This document shows, piece after piece, positions 1-8,519 of a DNA stretch of 56,555 nucleotides; positions within the stretch are counted from its first letter, which is position 1; each line of letters opens with the position of its first letter. The notes beneath the pieces were generated by a model. That model was not told the origin of the DNA, made no database searches, and saw only the letters and a list, made by a program, of their open reading frames with translations. The position numbers and the translations under genes were made by a program. Source of the DNA: JAOABV01 sp964473505 (GTDB lineage: Bacteria; Hydrothermota; Tepidihabitantia; Tepidihabitantales; CAIPLT01); assembly GCA_964473505.1 (NCBI GenBank), contig CAYYPG010000001.1:1-56555 (forward strand), in the 5' to 3' direction.

Positions 1-37
1 TAGTCAAGTCTAAAATACACATTTTTGCACAGGCACC

Positions 38-235
38 TGTACCCTCTTTTTAGGGTAAAATGCTGTATCTTGCAGAAAAACAACGACTTATCTAAAAAAT
101 CACCTTATCTAAAACATTAGTTATAACTAATGTTTTTTTGTGTTTATTCTTTACTTAAGAGATAGTAGAAAGTTTTAAAAAGATTTAGGCACAGCGCGGT
201 CGATTGCAAAAAAGATTTGTATGAGAATAAAAAGT
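38..235 (+). repeat. Dispersed repeat copy A with terminator-like hairpin
   Basis: This stretch aligns by eye along most of its length with 52932-53155. Shared blocks include CTGTACCCTCTTTTTAG, a 26-base block ending in the hairpin, and GCGGTC further on. The hairpin ACATTAGTTATAACTAATGT at about 114-133 is followed by seven T, a classic factor-independent terminator shape on the plus strand. In one frame both copies also share a peptide pattern (CTLFL, then NAVS, then YLK, then a stop just before the hairpin), so the repeat may descend from the 3' end of a gene plus its terminator. Confidence 0.6.
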
Positions 236-478
236 GAATCGAGCTTTATATGAACTCATGCTGAAAAGATGTAATATTCAAGAAATAATTGGTTTGGGAT
301 TTTATGAAAGTATCACTGGTTAAAATGAGCGGTGTATACAATTACAATTATAAGTGTAAAAATCAATGCCGATACAAAAATATTGGTAAAGTTAAAGAAA
401 GTAAATTACAAAGGATAACAAAGCATAGGTGTGTCCGCGCTATCACGAGAGATGTTAGATTAGAGTATTTAGGTGCTG

Positions 479-611
479 GGTTGTGTATAATAATAATATT
501 TGTCTAATTTCAGTATTAAAATGTGTGTAAGTCAATTCACAATTAAACAAAACATAATAATAGAAAACCACCCCATTGGATAAAATATACACAAAAATCT
601 TGACGCCGATA
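479..611. mobile_element. Diverged MITE-like element (IS256-end-like inverted repeats), copy 1
   Basis: The right end contains TACACAAAAATCTTGACG, which is nearly identical to the ends at 6150, 47231 and (reverse) 56296. The left end starts GGTTGTGTATAATA and resembles the reversed right end of the 56296 copy. About 133 bp, no coding capacity. No target duplication is visible, so the boundaries are approximate. Confidence 0.4.
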
Positions 612-799
612 ATTAAAGCCAGTAAGGTTAAAATCAACTCCAATGCGTTATTGATTTATTGGCAAAATTAAAGAGGATGTAGAAAATTACTTTTAACATA
701 ATTAGTGCTAAACTTAATATGAAGGAATTTGTCTAACTTGTTAAGATGGACGGTATTAAGATTGAGGCAAAATAAAAACATAAAAGTATTTACCCGATT

Positions 800-1076
800 G
801 GCAATTCCATATAATTTTTATCATCCCGAACCTTATGGACGCTGGACTTTAAAAAGTCTGTCTGATTTGAATAACGGCGAAATTTTGATTGATGAAGGTT
901 TTGGATTGTTGTCGGCAACATAAAGTTTATGATGATTCGGTAGATATTTTTCAAGCGCTTTAGAGTTAGTAGTAAAAAATTGCTTGAATCGCAAATTAAA
1001 TTTACGAGATGCTTTTTGAGCAAGCCGGCAATGATTTGCAGAATGAAATTGATAAGAAATTTGTGGAGTTAAAATA
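800..1076 (+). pseudogene. Decayed coding remnant, function unknown
   Basis: Coding-like peptide runs occur in different plus-strand frames: PYGRWTLKSLSDLNNGEI, then KVYDDSVDIFQAL after a frameshift, then QAGNDLQNEIDKKFVELK ending in TAG at 1074-1076. Together they read like one short gene broken by at least two frameshifts. I do not recognise the family. The alternative is chance open frames, but the hydrophilic, low-stop composition argues mildly against it. Confidence 0.3.
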
Positions 1077-1783
1077 GTTCACAATTGCAATAGAAACTTC
1101 CTCAAATCACATTATATTCCTCCTTAGCATTATATATAACTGTTAAAATAGTTCACAATAAATAGTTTTGTCTTCAGCATTGTTTTGGTAAGTAAAAAAA
1201 GATAAGATTATTTAAGGAATTTCAGTTTAATGAGTTATAATCAAACTTTGTGAAAAATTGAATCGTGTAATTTTATGCCATTGGATAAAATATAGCAACA
1301 ACCAGACTATAGAGGCGCTAATATAGAGGATAATAACAAAAAGAAGGTGTTGTAATTGAATTCCTTGTTTGATGTCTGTATCTTTTGTTTAATCTGAAGG
1401 GTTATTCATTTGTAAATTTAATCGGCAAGCTAACCGCTAATTAGAAAGATTGTTTAACAGATAGTTCATTTGATGGCGTCTTAAATCTATTAGTACTAAC
1501 CGAATTTATCCATAAGTTAAACAAACAATGTGTCTGAATCATTGGTTCGAACATAATCATCGGTGTGACTAGCGAGATGATGTCGTAGGTTTAATTTCTT
1601 AACTTAGTTCTAAACATAAATTCCTAAATAATCTCCCAAAATAGCGTATATTCGCTTAACCGAATCTTAACAATTCATTTATATTATCTTAACGCAGTTA
1701 GAGTATATTTTAGGCGTATGAATAATAAATTTGAGCACAGGCTTGCGACCGCGAAGATTTTCGGGCCACTTTATATTGTAAAA

Positions 1784-1876
1784 AGTGTTAAACTCCGCGC
1801 TGATTTGCCATACCCTGCTAAAATTCACCACATAGTGCCTTCCTTGTGGTTTTCAAATTAGCGCGGGGTTAACACT
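1784..1876. promoter_or_regulatory. Large cruciform / structured element
   Basis: A 24-base left arm (AGTGTTAAACTCCGCGCTGA followed by TTTG) pairs with a 23-base right arm (1854-1876) with few mismatches. The enclosed 46 bases contain a second hairpin with arms ACCACA and TGTGGT. The local GC content is well above the surroundings. It lies about 200 bases upstream of the first real gene (2078). It could be a structured RNA, an untranslated leader or a fold-back mobile element; no poly-T tract follows. Confidence 0.5.
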
Positions 1877-2077
1877 AAATATCTAAAGAAAGGAGAATTA
1901 GATAGACAAAGATACTTTGAAAACAAAAAGAACAAAAAAGAAATATGCGTATCTTTATCCCAAACTACAAAAGGGCGATATTTTCATAAAACTCTTTTGT
2001 GTTTTGGAGATATTCGTTAAATATATGCACTCATTATTATTTAATTCATTTAAAATGATAAAAGGAAGGAGATAATA

Positions 2078-2524
2078 ATGTCGAACATTGGCATAATGTT
2101 TTTAACCAGCTTGATGCTACTGAGTCCCCCAATCGCTGCATTAGAAAATCAACCGAATAAGATATCTGAGTTACGATTATATTCAGATAGTGGAGAAGCA
2201 TTAACTTTAGCCGAAGGCATGATGGAGGAGATTATCGTCACCGCCGAGTACACACCTTCAGTCAAATCCGCTAACCGAATCGACAGATTTCAACAATTTA
2301 ACGATTATTTCACATTTGTGGTTAATGTGTTAATGGTTCTGTTCTTCATTGGTATCGGAATTACGACATTGTTATCCAAAAAGAAACGACGGAAAAATTA
2401 TAAAAAAGAAAAAGGACCATTTTCCCTTCCGCCTTTTTCAGATACCGAACCGGATTTTTATCTGTCAAATCAAAATCCGCTTCGGATTAATAACGTCGAT
2501 TTAGGCAAGGATTATGCTTGCTAA
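2078..2524 (+). CDS. Hypothetical secreted/membrane protein
   Basis: 148 residues, family not recognised. Residues 1-22 look like a signal peptide (hydrophobic, ending near PPIAA). Residues about 74-98 form a strong transmembrane helix (FVVNVLMVLFFIGIGITTLL) followed directly by a very basic patch (KKKRRKNYKKEK), predicting an exported middle and a cytoplasmic tail. The exported part carries EEIIVTAEYTP, which resembles the start of mature TonB-dependent outer-membrane proteins, but the protein is far too short to be a receptor. The start is supported by AAGGAAGGAGATAATA before ATG. It lies upstream of the porin and pst genes on the same strand, so a role in that unit is possible but only inferred. 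Confidence 0.6.
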   Translation: MSNIGIMFLTSLMLLSPPIAALENQPNKISELRLYSDSGEALTLAEGMMEEIIVTAEYTPSVKSANRIDRFQQFNDYFTFVVNVLMVLFFIGIGITTLLSKKKRRKNYKKEKGPFSLPPFSDTEPDFYLSNQNPLRINNVDLGKDYAC

Positions 2525-2550
2525 TCGAAAACATATAAATAACCACCAAC

Positions 2551-2640
2551 AAGAACCAGAATATTATCAAAAGGATAAAACGGTTCAAGTTAATAAGGAC
2601 TACCACATTACACTATTTATTAATGATAAGTTCTGGTTCG
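2551..2640. promoter_or_regulatory. Imperfect inverted repeat between genes 2078 and 2710
   Basis: AAGAACCAGAATATTATCA (2551-2569) pairs with TGATAAGTTCTGGTTCG (2624-2640) with a small bulge. The enclosed region is about 54 bases. It could be an mRNA stem between two co-transcribed genes or a short mobile relic. No terminator T-run follows. Confidence 0.4.
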
Positions 2641-2709
2641 AAAAATATATCGTAAAAAAATTAATAACAATAAAAAACAAATAAAAACATATATGCAAAA
2701 GGAGTTCGT

Positions 2710-3864
2710 ATGCACAAAAAAAACATATTAATAATAGCTATGATTTTTTTAACCGGTACTGTGGCTTTACAAGCCGGTGAAACTAAAGTTGCAGGCGAAA
2801 TCTGGAATCGTTATGTTATGCTACGCAAAGACGGTAAAACGACATTAAATCAATTCTCATTTGACCGTGGTTATCTCACCTTAGAACCTAAATTAAGCGA
2901 TAAAATCAAAGGCCGATTTACGCTTGATTTCTTCTCAAGTGAGAAGTATAATGACGGTGCTGGGATTAAAGTGAAATACGGATTTTTGCAATTTGCCGAA
3001 CTATTACCAAGCAGGGAAAGCAATCTGGAACTTGGTCTTATTAAAAATTATTTCGGGTTAGTCTACGACTGGGCATATCCGGTGGTTGAAAAAGCAATAG
3101 AAGACAAAGAAAAAATTGCCGCGTCAGTCGATTATGGTATCGCTTATACTGGTTATCTGCCAAAAGGTTTCGGCGAATATGCGGTTGGTTTGTATAATGG
3201 TGAAGGATATACGAAAACCCAAAGTAAAGTGAATACAAAATTTGCTCCATTATTTAATCTGAGATTAACTCCGTTTGCTGGAATTACCGTTGGCGGCTCA
3301 ATGATATTAGATAAACCCGGGGTGATTGGTTTAGTAAGGCATACAACAACCTCAAGTCGTGCAGAATCATTATTCAAAAAAGTCTATGATAATCGTAAAG
3401 TCTATGCGGGTATTACCAAATTGGCTTTTGGTCCGGTTGAACTTTGGGGTGAATATTTGACTAATTATTATGACTCGACCATAACGAAAAAGATTTCCCG
3501 TCCGAATGTTACCGACACAATAACAACCACGACCTACATTTACAAAAGCAGAGGTTATTCGTTGACGCCGATTTTATCTTTGAATCAATTAACCGGCATT
3601 GATGTTGAGTTGTTTTTTCGATATGATTTCTGGGATAGTAATATTGAGATTAAAGACTACAAGAGCGCATTTTCGACCATGGTGATTGGTAGTAATTACA
3701 ATATTCTCCGGAGTGCGAGTGCCGACCCGGTCTTAACCCTACAGATAAACTGGCAGCGCAAAACTTTTAAGAAAGAGGACGCCACCATTGCTGAGGTTAA
3801 AAAACCAGAAGACCAAATTTATGTTCAGCTAAAATGGAAATTTAGTTCTACAATTTTAAATTAA
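2710..3864 (+). CDS. OprP/OprO-like outer-membrane porin
   Basis: 384 residues. A signal peptide (residues 1-22, ending ALQA/G) is followed by alternating aromatic and polar strands typical of a beta barrel, and the protein ends in a strand-like WKFSSTILN segment. The early pattern (FSFDRGYLTLEPKLSDKIKG, then GLIKNYFGLVYDW) resembles the phosphate-selective porin O/P family, where one long strand pattern is followed by a conserved conductance loop. Position directly before pstS supports phosphate or anion uptake across the outer membrane; selectivity cannot be read from sequence. Start chosen from AAAGGAGTTCGT before ATG. A second, shorter protein of the same general type lies at 45880. Confidence 0.7.
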   Translation: MHKKNILIIAMIFLTGTVALQAGETKVAGEIWNRYVMLRKDGKTTLNQFSFDRGYLTLEPKLSDKIKGRFTLDFFSSEKYNDGAGIKVKYGFLQFAELLPSRESNLELGLIKNYFGLVYDWAYPVVEKAIEDKEKIAASVDYGIAYTGYLPKGFGEYAVGLYNGEGYTKTQSKVNTKFAPLFNLRLTPFAGITVGGSMILDKPGVIGLVRHTTTSSRAESLFKKVYDNRKVYAGITKLAFGPVELWGEYLTNYYDSTITKKISRPNVTDTITTTTYIYKSRGYSLTPILSLNQLTGIDVELFFRYDFWDSNIEIKDYKSAFSTMVIGSNYNILRSASADPVLTLQINWQRKTFKKEDATIAEVKKPEDQIYVQLKWKFSSTILN

Positions 3865-3980
3865 AATAAACCTTGCTGATGTATATGGATAATCATAACT
3901 CCCAATGCCTCAATATAGGATTGGGTAATTACATAAATATTAGTGGAAATTTAGTTTTACAAGTTTAAACTAAAAAAGGA

Positions 3981-4062
3981 TCACGGATGTATCCGGATAA
4001 AGATAAATTCGCCAATTCAGCATTGGGACGCTACAAAATATCTTATCCGAGGTTATCCGTGA
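3981..4062 (+). promoter_or_regulatory. Hairpin in the leader of pstS
   Basis: TCACGGATGTATCCGGATAA (3981-4000) pairs imperfectly with TTATCCGAGGTTATCCGTGA (4043-4062). The pairing may extend outward through AAATTTAGT (about 3944) and ACTAAATTT (about 4062-4070). The pstS Shine-Dalgarno follows within 10 bases, so a structure here could influence pstS translation. A related TATCCG-rich inverted repeat lies upstream of the gene at 48327, so a mobile-repeat origin is equally possible. Confidence 0.5.
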
Positions 4063-4083
4063 CTAAATTTCAGGAGGGAAAAA

Positions 4084-4899
4084 ATGAAACATCTAATTAG
4101 ATTATTAATTGTTGGTTTAACAATCTTTACCACAACCAATTTAGATGCTGCGCGGAAGAATATTACCTTGGCAGGTTCAACCACTGTCTTACCGATTGCC
4201 CAGAAATGCGCTGAAGCATTTATGGATATAAATCCGAAAGTAAATATTTCAGTCCGAGGCGGTGGCTCAGGAGTGGGCATTGCTTCGCTTGCAGGAAAAT
4301 CTGTTGATGTTGGTATGTCTTCTCGACCAATTAAAGATAAAGAATTAGCGACCGCAAAACAGAAAGGCGTGAATCCAGTCGGTAATATAATTGCGTTAGA
4401 TGGTTTAGCGGTTATTATCCATTCCCAAAATCCCATTAATGAAATTACAATAAAGACGCTAAAAGATATCTACACCGGTAAGATTACCAACTGGAAAGCA
4501 TTAGGTGGTCCTGACCGCGAAATCGTGGTCGTATCACGCGATGTGGCATCAGGTACTTTTGAGGTTTTTAAGGAGAAAGTGCTGAAAGGCGATAAGACTA
4601 AGGATGATGCGCTAATGCTCGCTTCTAATAAAGCAGTTGCGACTACTGTGCAAGATACTCCTGGAGCAATTGGTTATGTCGGGCTGGGTTATCTCTCTGA
4701 AGGTGTCAAAGCGCTGAAAGTAGATGGAGTATCTCCAAGCAATAAAACAGTGCAAGATGGTAGTTACAAATTAGCCCGACCACTATTTATGTACACCAAC
4801 GGTGCACCCAAAGGTTTGGTTAAAGAATTTATCGATTTCATCTTATCAAACACGGGTCAGAAATTAGTTTCCGAAGCCGGTTTTGTTCCAGTTAAATAA
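4084..4899 (+). CDS. pstS: Phosphate ABC transporter, substrate-binding protein PstS
   Basis: 271 residues, periplasmic phosphate-binding protein. It has a signal peptide (1-22, cleavage near LDA/A) with no lipobox cysteine, so it is predicted to be soluble. Family motifs are AGSTTVLPIA (30-39), the glycine-rich RGGGSGVGIA (58-67), SSRPIKD (79-85) and SRDVASGTFEVF near 151-162; these supply the Ser/Thr/Arg phosphate ligands in the family. The start follows a strong CAGGAGGG. It heads the pstSCAB-phoU order. Expression is probably phosphate-controlled as in other bacteria, but I did not identify a Pho box. Confidence 0.95.
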   Translation: MKHLIRLLIVGLTIFTTTNLDAARKNITLAGSTTVLPIAQKCAEAFMDINPKVNISVRGGGSGVGIASLAGKSVDVGMSSRPIKDKELATAKQKGVNPVGNIIALDGLAVIIHSQNPINEITIKTLKDIYTGKITNWKALGGPDREIVVVSRDVASGTFEVFKEKVLKGDKTKDDALMLASNKAVATTVQDTPGAIGYVGLGYLSEGVKALKVDGVSPSNKTVQDGSYKLARPLFMYTNGAPKGLVKEFIDFILSNTGQKLVSEAGFVPVK

Positions 4900-4929
4900 A
4901 ACCGAATTTTTAATGTCGTAAAGACTTAT

Positions 4930-5054
4930 AGAGAATGTGCCAAGGTCATTTTATGATAGTAAGACTTTTGATCGCAAACAAATTTATTTTACACCATACT
5001 TAATAATAAGGAATTAATTTGGGTCTACTCTTAAAATGATTTGGCACATTCTCT
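4930..5054. mobile_element. 125-bp MITE-like element between pstS and pstC
   Basis: The terminal inverted repeats are about 23-24 bp: AGAGAATGTGCCAAGGTCAT TTTA at 4930-4953 and its reverse complement at 5032-5054 with one small indel/substitution. There is no coding capacity inside. The repeat core (TGTGCCAAG then CATT) resembles the insertion-sequence end at 53279 and 56503 (CTGTGCCAAGACATTGTA), so it may be a non-autonomous derivative of that element. The target-site duplication is unclear (TA-rich flanks). Confidence 0.65.
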
Positions 5055-5127
5055 TAAATCTCGACATTTAGCTTTGAATGTCGCATTATGAATCTGAATT
5101 AATGTTTTAACCTCTATTTTGCCATAA

Positions 5128-6003
5128 ATGAAATTTAAAGAGTCTTTATTTAAATATATTGCATTTTTTTCGGCTTTATGTTCGGTAATTTTTCTTTTTG
5201 GAATTATTTTTAGTATTTTTAAAGAAGGTTATCCCATCTTTAAGATTTATGGTCTTATAAAATTTTTGTTTACGACCAGTTGGCACCCAACACATGAAGA
5301 ACCTTCATTTGGTATCTTGGCTTTAATCATCGGCTCATTCGTAGTTACTGCTGGTTCTTTAATAGTTGCTATTCCTTTAGGTGTGGGCTCGGCAATATAT
5401 TTATCGGAGATTGCAGGATTTAAGACCCGGGAATTCTTAAAGCCATTTGTCGAACTTTTAGCCGGCATCCCTTCGGTAATTTACGGATTATTTGGTATGG
5501 CATTTTTGGCACCGTTCGTGATGCGATTATTTAACTTGCCTACCGGGCTTAATGCTTTTACCGCAGCGATAATTTTAGGTATTATGGTAGTGCCAATTAT
5601 TGCTAGTATCTCCGAGGATGCAATCTCATCTGTTCCTATGGAATTACGAGAGGCATCCTACGCCTTAGGTGCTAATAAATGGGAGACAGTATATAAAGTT
5701 ATTCTGCCTGCGGCTAAATCCGGGATCTATGCGAGTATTATTCTCGGTTTTGGTCGAGCAATTGGCGAAACGATGTTAGTTTTAATGGTTGCGGGCGGTT
5801 CCGCCATAATACCCCAATCGATTTTTTCTCCAGTCAGACCCATGACCGCAACTATTGCCGCAGAAATGGGCGAGACGGTCGTCGGCAGTGACCATTATCA
5901 TGCCTTGTTCGGCATTGCTATCATCTTGTTTATCATTACCTTGATTTCAAATTTAATTACAGAATCAATAAAAAGGAAAGTGATGCGTTCACAGAACTTA
6001 TGA
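5128..6003 (+). CDS. pstC: Phosphate ABC transporter permease PstC
   Basis: 291 residues, inner-membrane permease with about six hydrophobic helices (first at residues 7-32, then 65-90 and further). The EAA-loop signature that docks onto the ATPase is visible in LREASYALGANKWETVYKV, about residues 173-191, followed by PAAKSGI. Length and pattern are typical of PstC. No clear Shine-Dalgarno precedes the ATG at 5128 (upstream is TTTTGCCATAA). The MITE-like element at 4930-5054 separates it from pstS, so it may use its own promoter or depend on read-through. Confidence 0.93.
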   Translation: MKFKESLFKYIAFFSALCSVIFLFGIIFSIFKEGYPIFKIYGLIKFLFTTSWHPTHEEPSFGILALIIGSFVVTAGSLIVAIPLGVGSAIYLSEIAGFKTREFLKPFVELLAGIPSVIYGLFGMAFLAPFVMRLFNLPTGLNAFTAAIILGIMVVPIIASISEDAISSVPMELREASYALGANKWETVYKVILPAAKSGIYASIILGFGRAIGETMLVLMVAGGSAIIPQSIFSPVRPMTATIAAEMGETVVGSDHYHALFGIAIILFIITLISNLITESIKRKVMRSQNL

Positions 6004-6034
6004 AATTAAAGACTTCAAAATATAAGCAAAAACT

Positions 6035-6176
6035 GATGTTATCAGAGCGGTTTTGTATAAATTCAGTATTGGAGAAGTTAGGAAAAATATGTAACTTCGG
6101 CCTTGTTTAATATGTTTAAAAAGAACACGCCGATGGAAGAAAAAAACAATTTACACAAAAATCTTAACGCTATCTA
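6035..6176. mobile_element. MITE-like element (IS256-end-like), copy 2, between pstC and pstA
   Basis: The right end TTTACACAAAAATCTTAACG (6150-6169, then CTATC) matches the ends at 584, 47231 and reverse 56296. The left end, from about 6035, is a diverged inverse (GTTATCAGAGCGGTTTTGTATAAAT). It is about 142 bp and non-coding. It fills the unusually long pstC-pstA gap, which is normally short or overlapping in this operon. Confidence 0.5.
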
Positions 6177-6213
6177 TTAGAACAGAAATGCAAATTGTGT
6201 CTTTACATAACAT

Positions 6214-7071
6214 ATGAGACGGAAACGAAAAGTAAATCAAACAGTTTGGCTTATTCTGGTTCGTGTTGCGCTTCTCATCAGTATTTTATTTTTACTGATA
6301 TTTTTACTAATGATATTTGCTAAAGGAAGTAAGGTCTTATCGATTTCGTTTTTAACTCAACCACCGAGAGAAGGGATGACCGCTGGAGGTATTTTCCCGG
6401 CAATTTTAGGAACTTTTTATTTAGTAATATTAGCAATTATTGTGGCGTTGCCTTTGGGTGTATTTGCCGCAGTCTATTTGTCCGAATATGCTCAAAAAGG
6501 ACACTTGGTTAATATAATTCGCACCGCAATCAATACACTGGCGGGCGTGCCTTCAATCGTCTTTGGACTTTTTGGATTAGCGGTATTCGTAAATATGTTT
6601 GGGTTTGGTGTTTCAATTTTATCAGGTTCTTTGACTTTGGCAATTTTGATTCTGCCGATAATTATCAATGCCAGCGAAGAAGCAATTAAGATGGTGCCGG
6701 ACAGTTTTCGTCAGGCAGCATATGCCTTGGGCGCAACTAAAAGACAGGCTATTACTAAAGTAGTATTACCTACTGCTTTGCCCAATATTCTTACTGGTGC
6801 GATTATCAGTGTGGGCCGAGCCGCGGGTGAGACCGCGCCAATTCTTTTTACTGCGGCAACATTTTATACCCGAAAAATGCCAACCTCAATTCTTGACGAA
6901 GTGATGGCATTGCCTTATCATATCTATGCTTTAATGACTGAAGGTACCGCCCCAAAGCAACAAGTGCCCATTGCTTACGGCACATCAGTTGTTTTGTTAT
7001 TGTTAGTATTGACGGTTAATTTGGTAGCGATAATTATTCGGTACCGCATGCGAAAGAGAAAAAAATGGTAA
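6214..7071 (+). CDS. pstA: Phosphate ABC transporter permease PstA
   Basis: 285 residues with six predicted membrane helices. The family segments are GGIFPAILGTFYLVILA near 53-69 and the ATPase-docking EAA loop RQAAYALGATKRQAITKVV near 168-186. It pairs with PstC to form the channel. The 3' end overlaps pstB by seven bases (ATGGTAA), which indicates translational coupling. The first residues are basic (MRRKRK), consistent with an inside-positive N-terminus. No clear ribosome binding site precedes the ATG; the DNA just upstream belongs to the inserted element and its flank. Confidence 0.93.
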   Translation: MRRKRKVNQTVWLILVRVALLISILFLLIFLLMIFAKGSKVLSISFLTQPPREGMTAGGIFPAILGTFYLVILAIIVALPLGVFAAVYLSEYAQKGHLVNIIRTAINTLAGVPSIVFGLFGLAVFVNMFGFGVSILSGSLTLAILILPIIINASEEAIKMVPDSFRQAAYALGATKRQAITKVVLPTALPNILTGAIISVGRAAGETAPILFTAATFYTRKMPTSILDEVMALPYHIYALMTEGTAPKQQVPIAYGTSVVLLLLVLTVNLVAIIIRYRMRKRKKW

Positions 7072-7853
7072 CAGCAAAAGTTCGAGAATCCGTTGATGTT
7101 TGTAATGTATTATGTGTTAAAGACCTTAATTTGTGGTTTGGTGAAAAGCATGTTCTTAAGAATATTAATATGACTGTACCCTGCAAAAAACTGACTGCGA
7201 TTATTGGTCCTTCAGGTTGTGGTAAATCAACTTTAATCCGTTGTTTTAATCGGATGAATGATTTGATAGCGGAAGCAAAAATTAAAGGAAGCATTTTAAT
7301 TGACGGAGTTGATATTTATTCTGATAAGATGGATGTCTATGAACTACGAATGAAAGTGGGTATGGTTTTTCAAAAACCGAATCCATTTCCGAAGTCAATT
7401 TTAGAAAATGTTTTATTTGGATTAAAAATTCAGGGCAAGTTATCAAAAAGTCAAATGATGGAAAAAGTAGAAAAGAGTTTGCAGGATGCTTGGTTATGGG
7501 ATGAAGTGAAAGACCGCTTACATGATAATGCGTTTAACTTATCAGGCGGACAACAGCAACGATTGTGTATTGCGCGCGCGTTAGCCACCGACCCAGAAAT
7601 TATTCTTTTAGATGAACCGACTTCAGCCTTAGACCCACAATCAACCGCCAAGATTGAAGATTTGCTGGTAGAATTAAAGAACAAAATAACGATTATTCAG
7701 GTTACCCATAATATTGCCCAAGCCGCACGCATTTCGGATTACATTGCTTTTATCTATTTAGGCGAACTGATTGAGTTTGATTTGACCGAAAAGATTATGA
7801 CCACGCCTAAAGATAAAAGAACTGAAGCCTATCTGACTGGAAAATTTGGCTAA
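7065..7853 (+). CDS. pstB: Phosphate ABC transporter ATP-binding protein PstB
   Basis: 262 residues. Walker A GPSGCGKST is at 48-56, the Q-loop FQKPNPFPKS at 101-110, the ABC signature LSGGQQQR at 158-165, Walker B IILLDEP at 178-184, and the switch histidine lies in QVTHN. The FQKPNPFP motif is specific to PstB among ABC ATPases. It energises PstC/PstA at the cytoplasmic face. The start overlaps the pstA stop. phoU follows nine bases later with its own AAGGAGATC ribosome site. Confidence 0.96.
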   Translation: MVTAKVRESVDVCNVLCVKDLNLWFGEKHVLKNINMTVPCKKLTAIIGPSGCGKSTLIRCFNRMNDLIAEAKIKGSILIDGVDIYSDKMDVYELRMKVGMVFQKPNPFPKSILENVLFGLKIQGKLSKSQMMEKVEKSLQDAWLWDEVKDRLHDNAFNLSGGQQQRLCIARALATDPEIILLDEPTSALDPQSTAKIEDLLVELKNKITIIQVTHNIAQAARISDYIAFIYLGELIEFDLTEKIMTTPKDKRTEAYLTGKFG

Positions 7854-7862
7854 GGAGATCGT

Positions 7863-8519
7863 ATGCTACTGTTAGATATGAAACTATTGGCTTTGAAAAA
7901 AGCACTCATTGACTATGCGACGCTGATCGGAAATATGATTGATAAGGTGATGAGAGGACTTTTGAAAAAAGAGAATGGTCTGTTACAAGAACTAATTGAA
8001 CACGATGAACCGAAAACCAATCAATTAGAATTAGAAGTCGAAGAACTTGGCACGACGCTGATTGCCCAATATGAACCTAAGGCAAAAGATTTAAGAATTG
8101 TCTTGATGGTGTTAAAAATTAATAATGACTTAGAACGAATTGGTGACCATCTAGTTAATATTGCGGAAAGCGCATTATATCTAATTGAACGGCCACCGGT
8201 CAAACCGTTAATTGATATTCCCAAGATGGGCGATTTAGTAGTTAAGATGTTAAAAGATAGCATCACCGCATTCGTTAATGAAGATGCAAAATTAGCCCAA
8301 TCAGTATGTGAACAAGATTCAATGGTTGATAATTTATTAGAACAAGTAATTCGCGAACTGATAACCTATATGACCTCAGACCCCAAAACCATTGAACGCT
8401 CACTGCACTTAATTCGCATTGCCCATAACTTAGAGCGTATTGCTGACCTTTCAACCAATATTAGTGAAGATGTAATATTTATTGTTGATGGCAGAGTAAT
8501 AAAACACGGTAAGGGTTAA
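7863..8519 (+). CDS. phoU: Phosphate transport regulator PhoU
   Basis: 218 residues, cytoplasmic all-helical protein with two PhoU repeats. The conserved helices are LKINNDLERIGDHLVNIAE (about 80-98) and HLIRIAHNLERIADLSTNI (about 180-198), whose acidic and asparagine residues coordinate metal clusters in the family. PhoU restrains the Pst transporter and signals phosphate sufficiency, usually through a PhoR-type kinase; no phoR/phoB pair is present in this window. The start ATG at 7863 follows AAGGAGATCGT. Confidence 0.95.
   Translation: MLLLDMKLLALKKALIDYATLIGNMIDKVMRGLLKKENGLLQELIEHDEPKTNQLELEVEELGTTLIAQYEPKAKDLRIVLMVLKINNDLERIGDHLVNIAESALYLIERPPVKPLIDIPKMGDLVVKMLKDSITAFVNEDAKLAQSVCEQDSMVDNLLEQVIRELITYMTSDPKTIERSLHLIRIAHNLERIADLSTNISEDVIFIVDGRVIKHGKG

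Larger units (their letters stand above)
1..2077. other. Gene-poor, repeat-bearing region
   Basis: No intact gene is convincing here; the short open frames have no Shine-Dalgarno and no recognisable motifs. It holds a dispersed repeat with a terminator-like hairpin (38-235), a diverged small inverted-repeat element (479-611), a decayed coding stretch (about 800-1076), an imperfect direct repeat of GTTAAAATAGTTCACAAT at about 1067 and 1142, and a strong cruciform (1784-1876). A stretch near 300-375 is loosely similar to 8760-8830, which suggests another diverged dispersed repeat. Confidence 0.6.
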
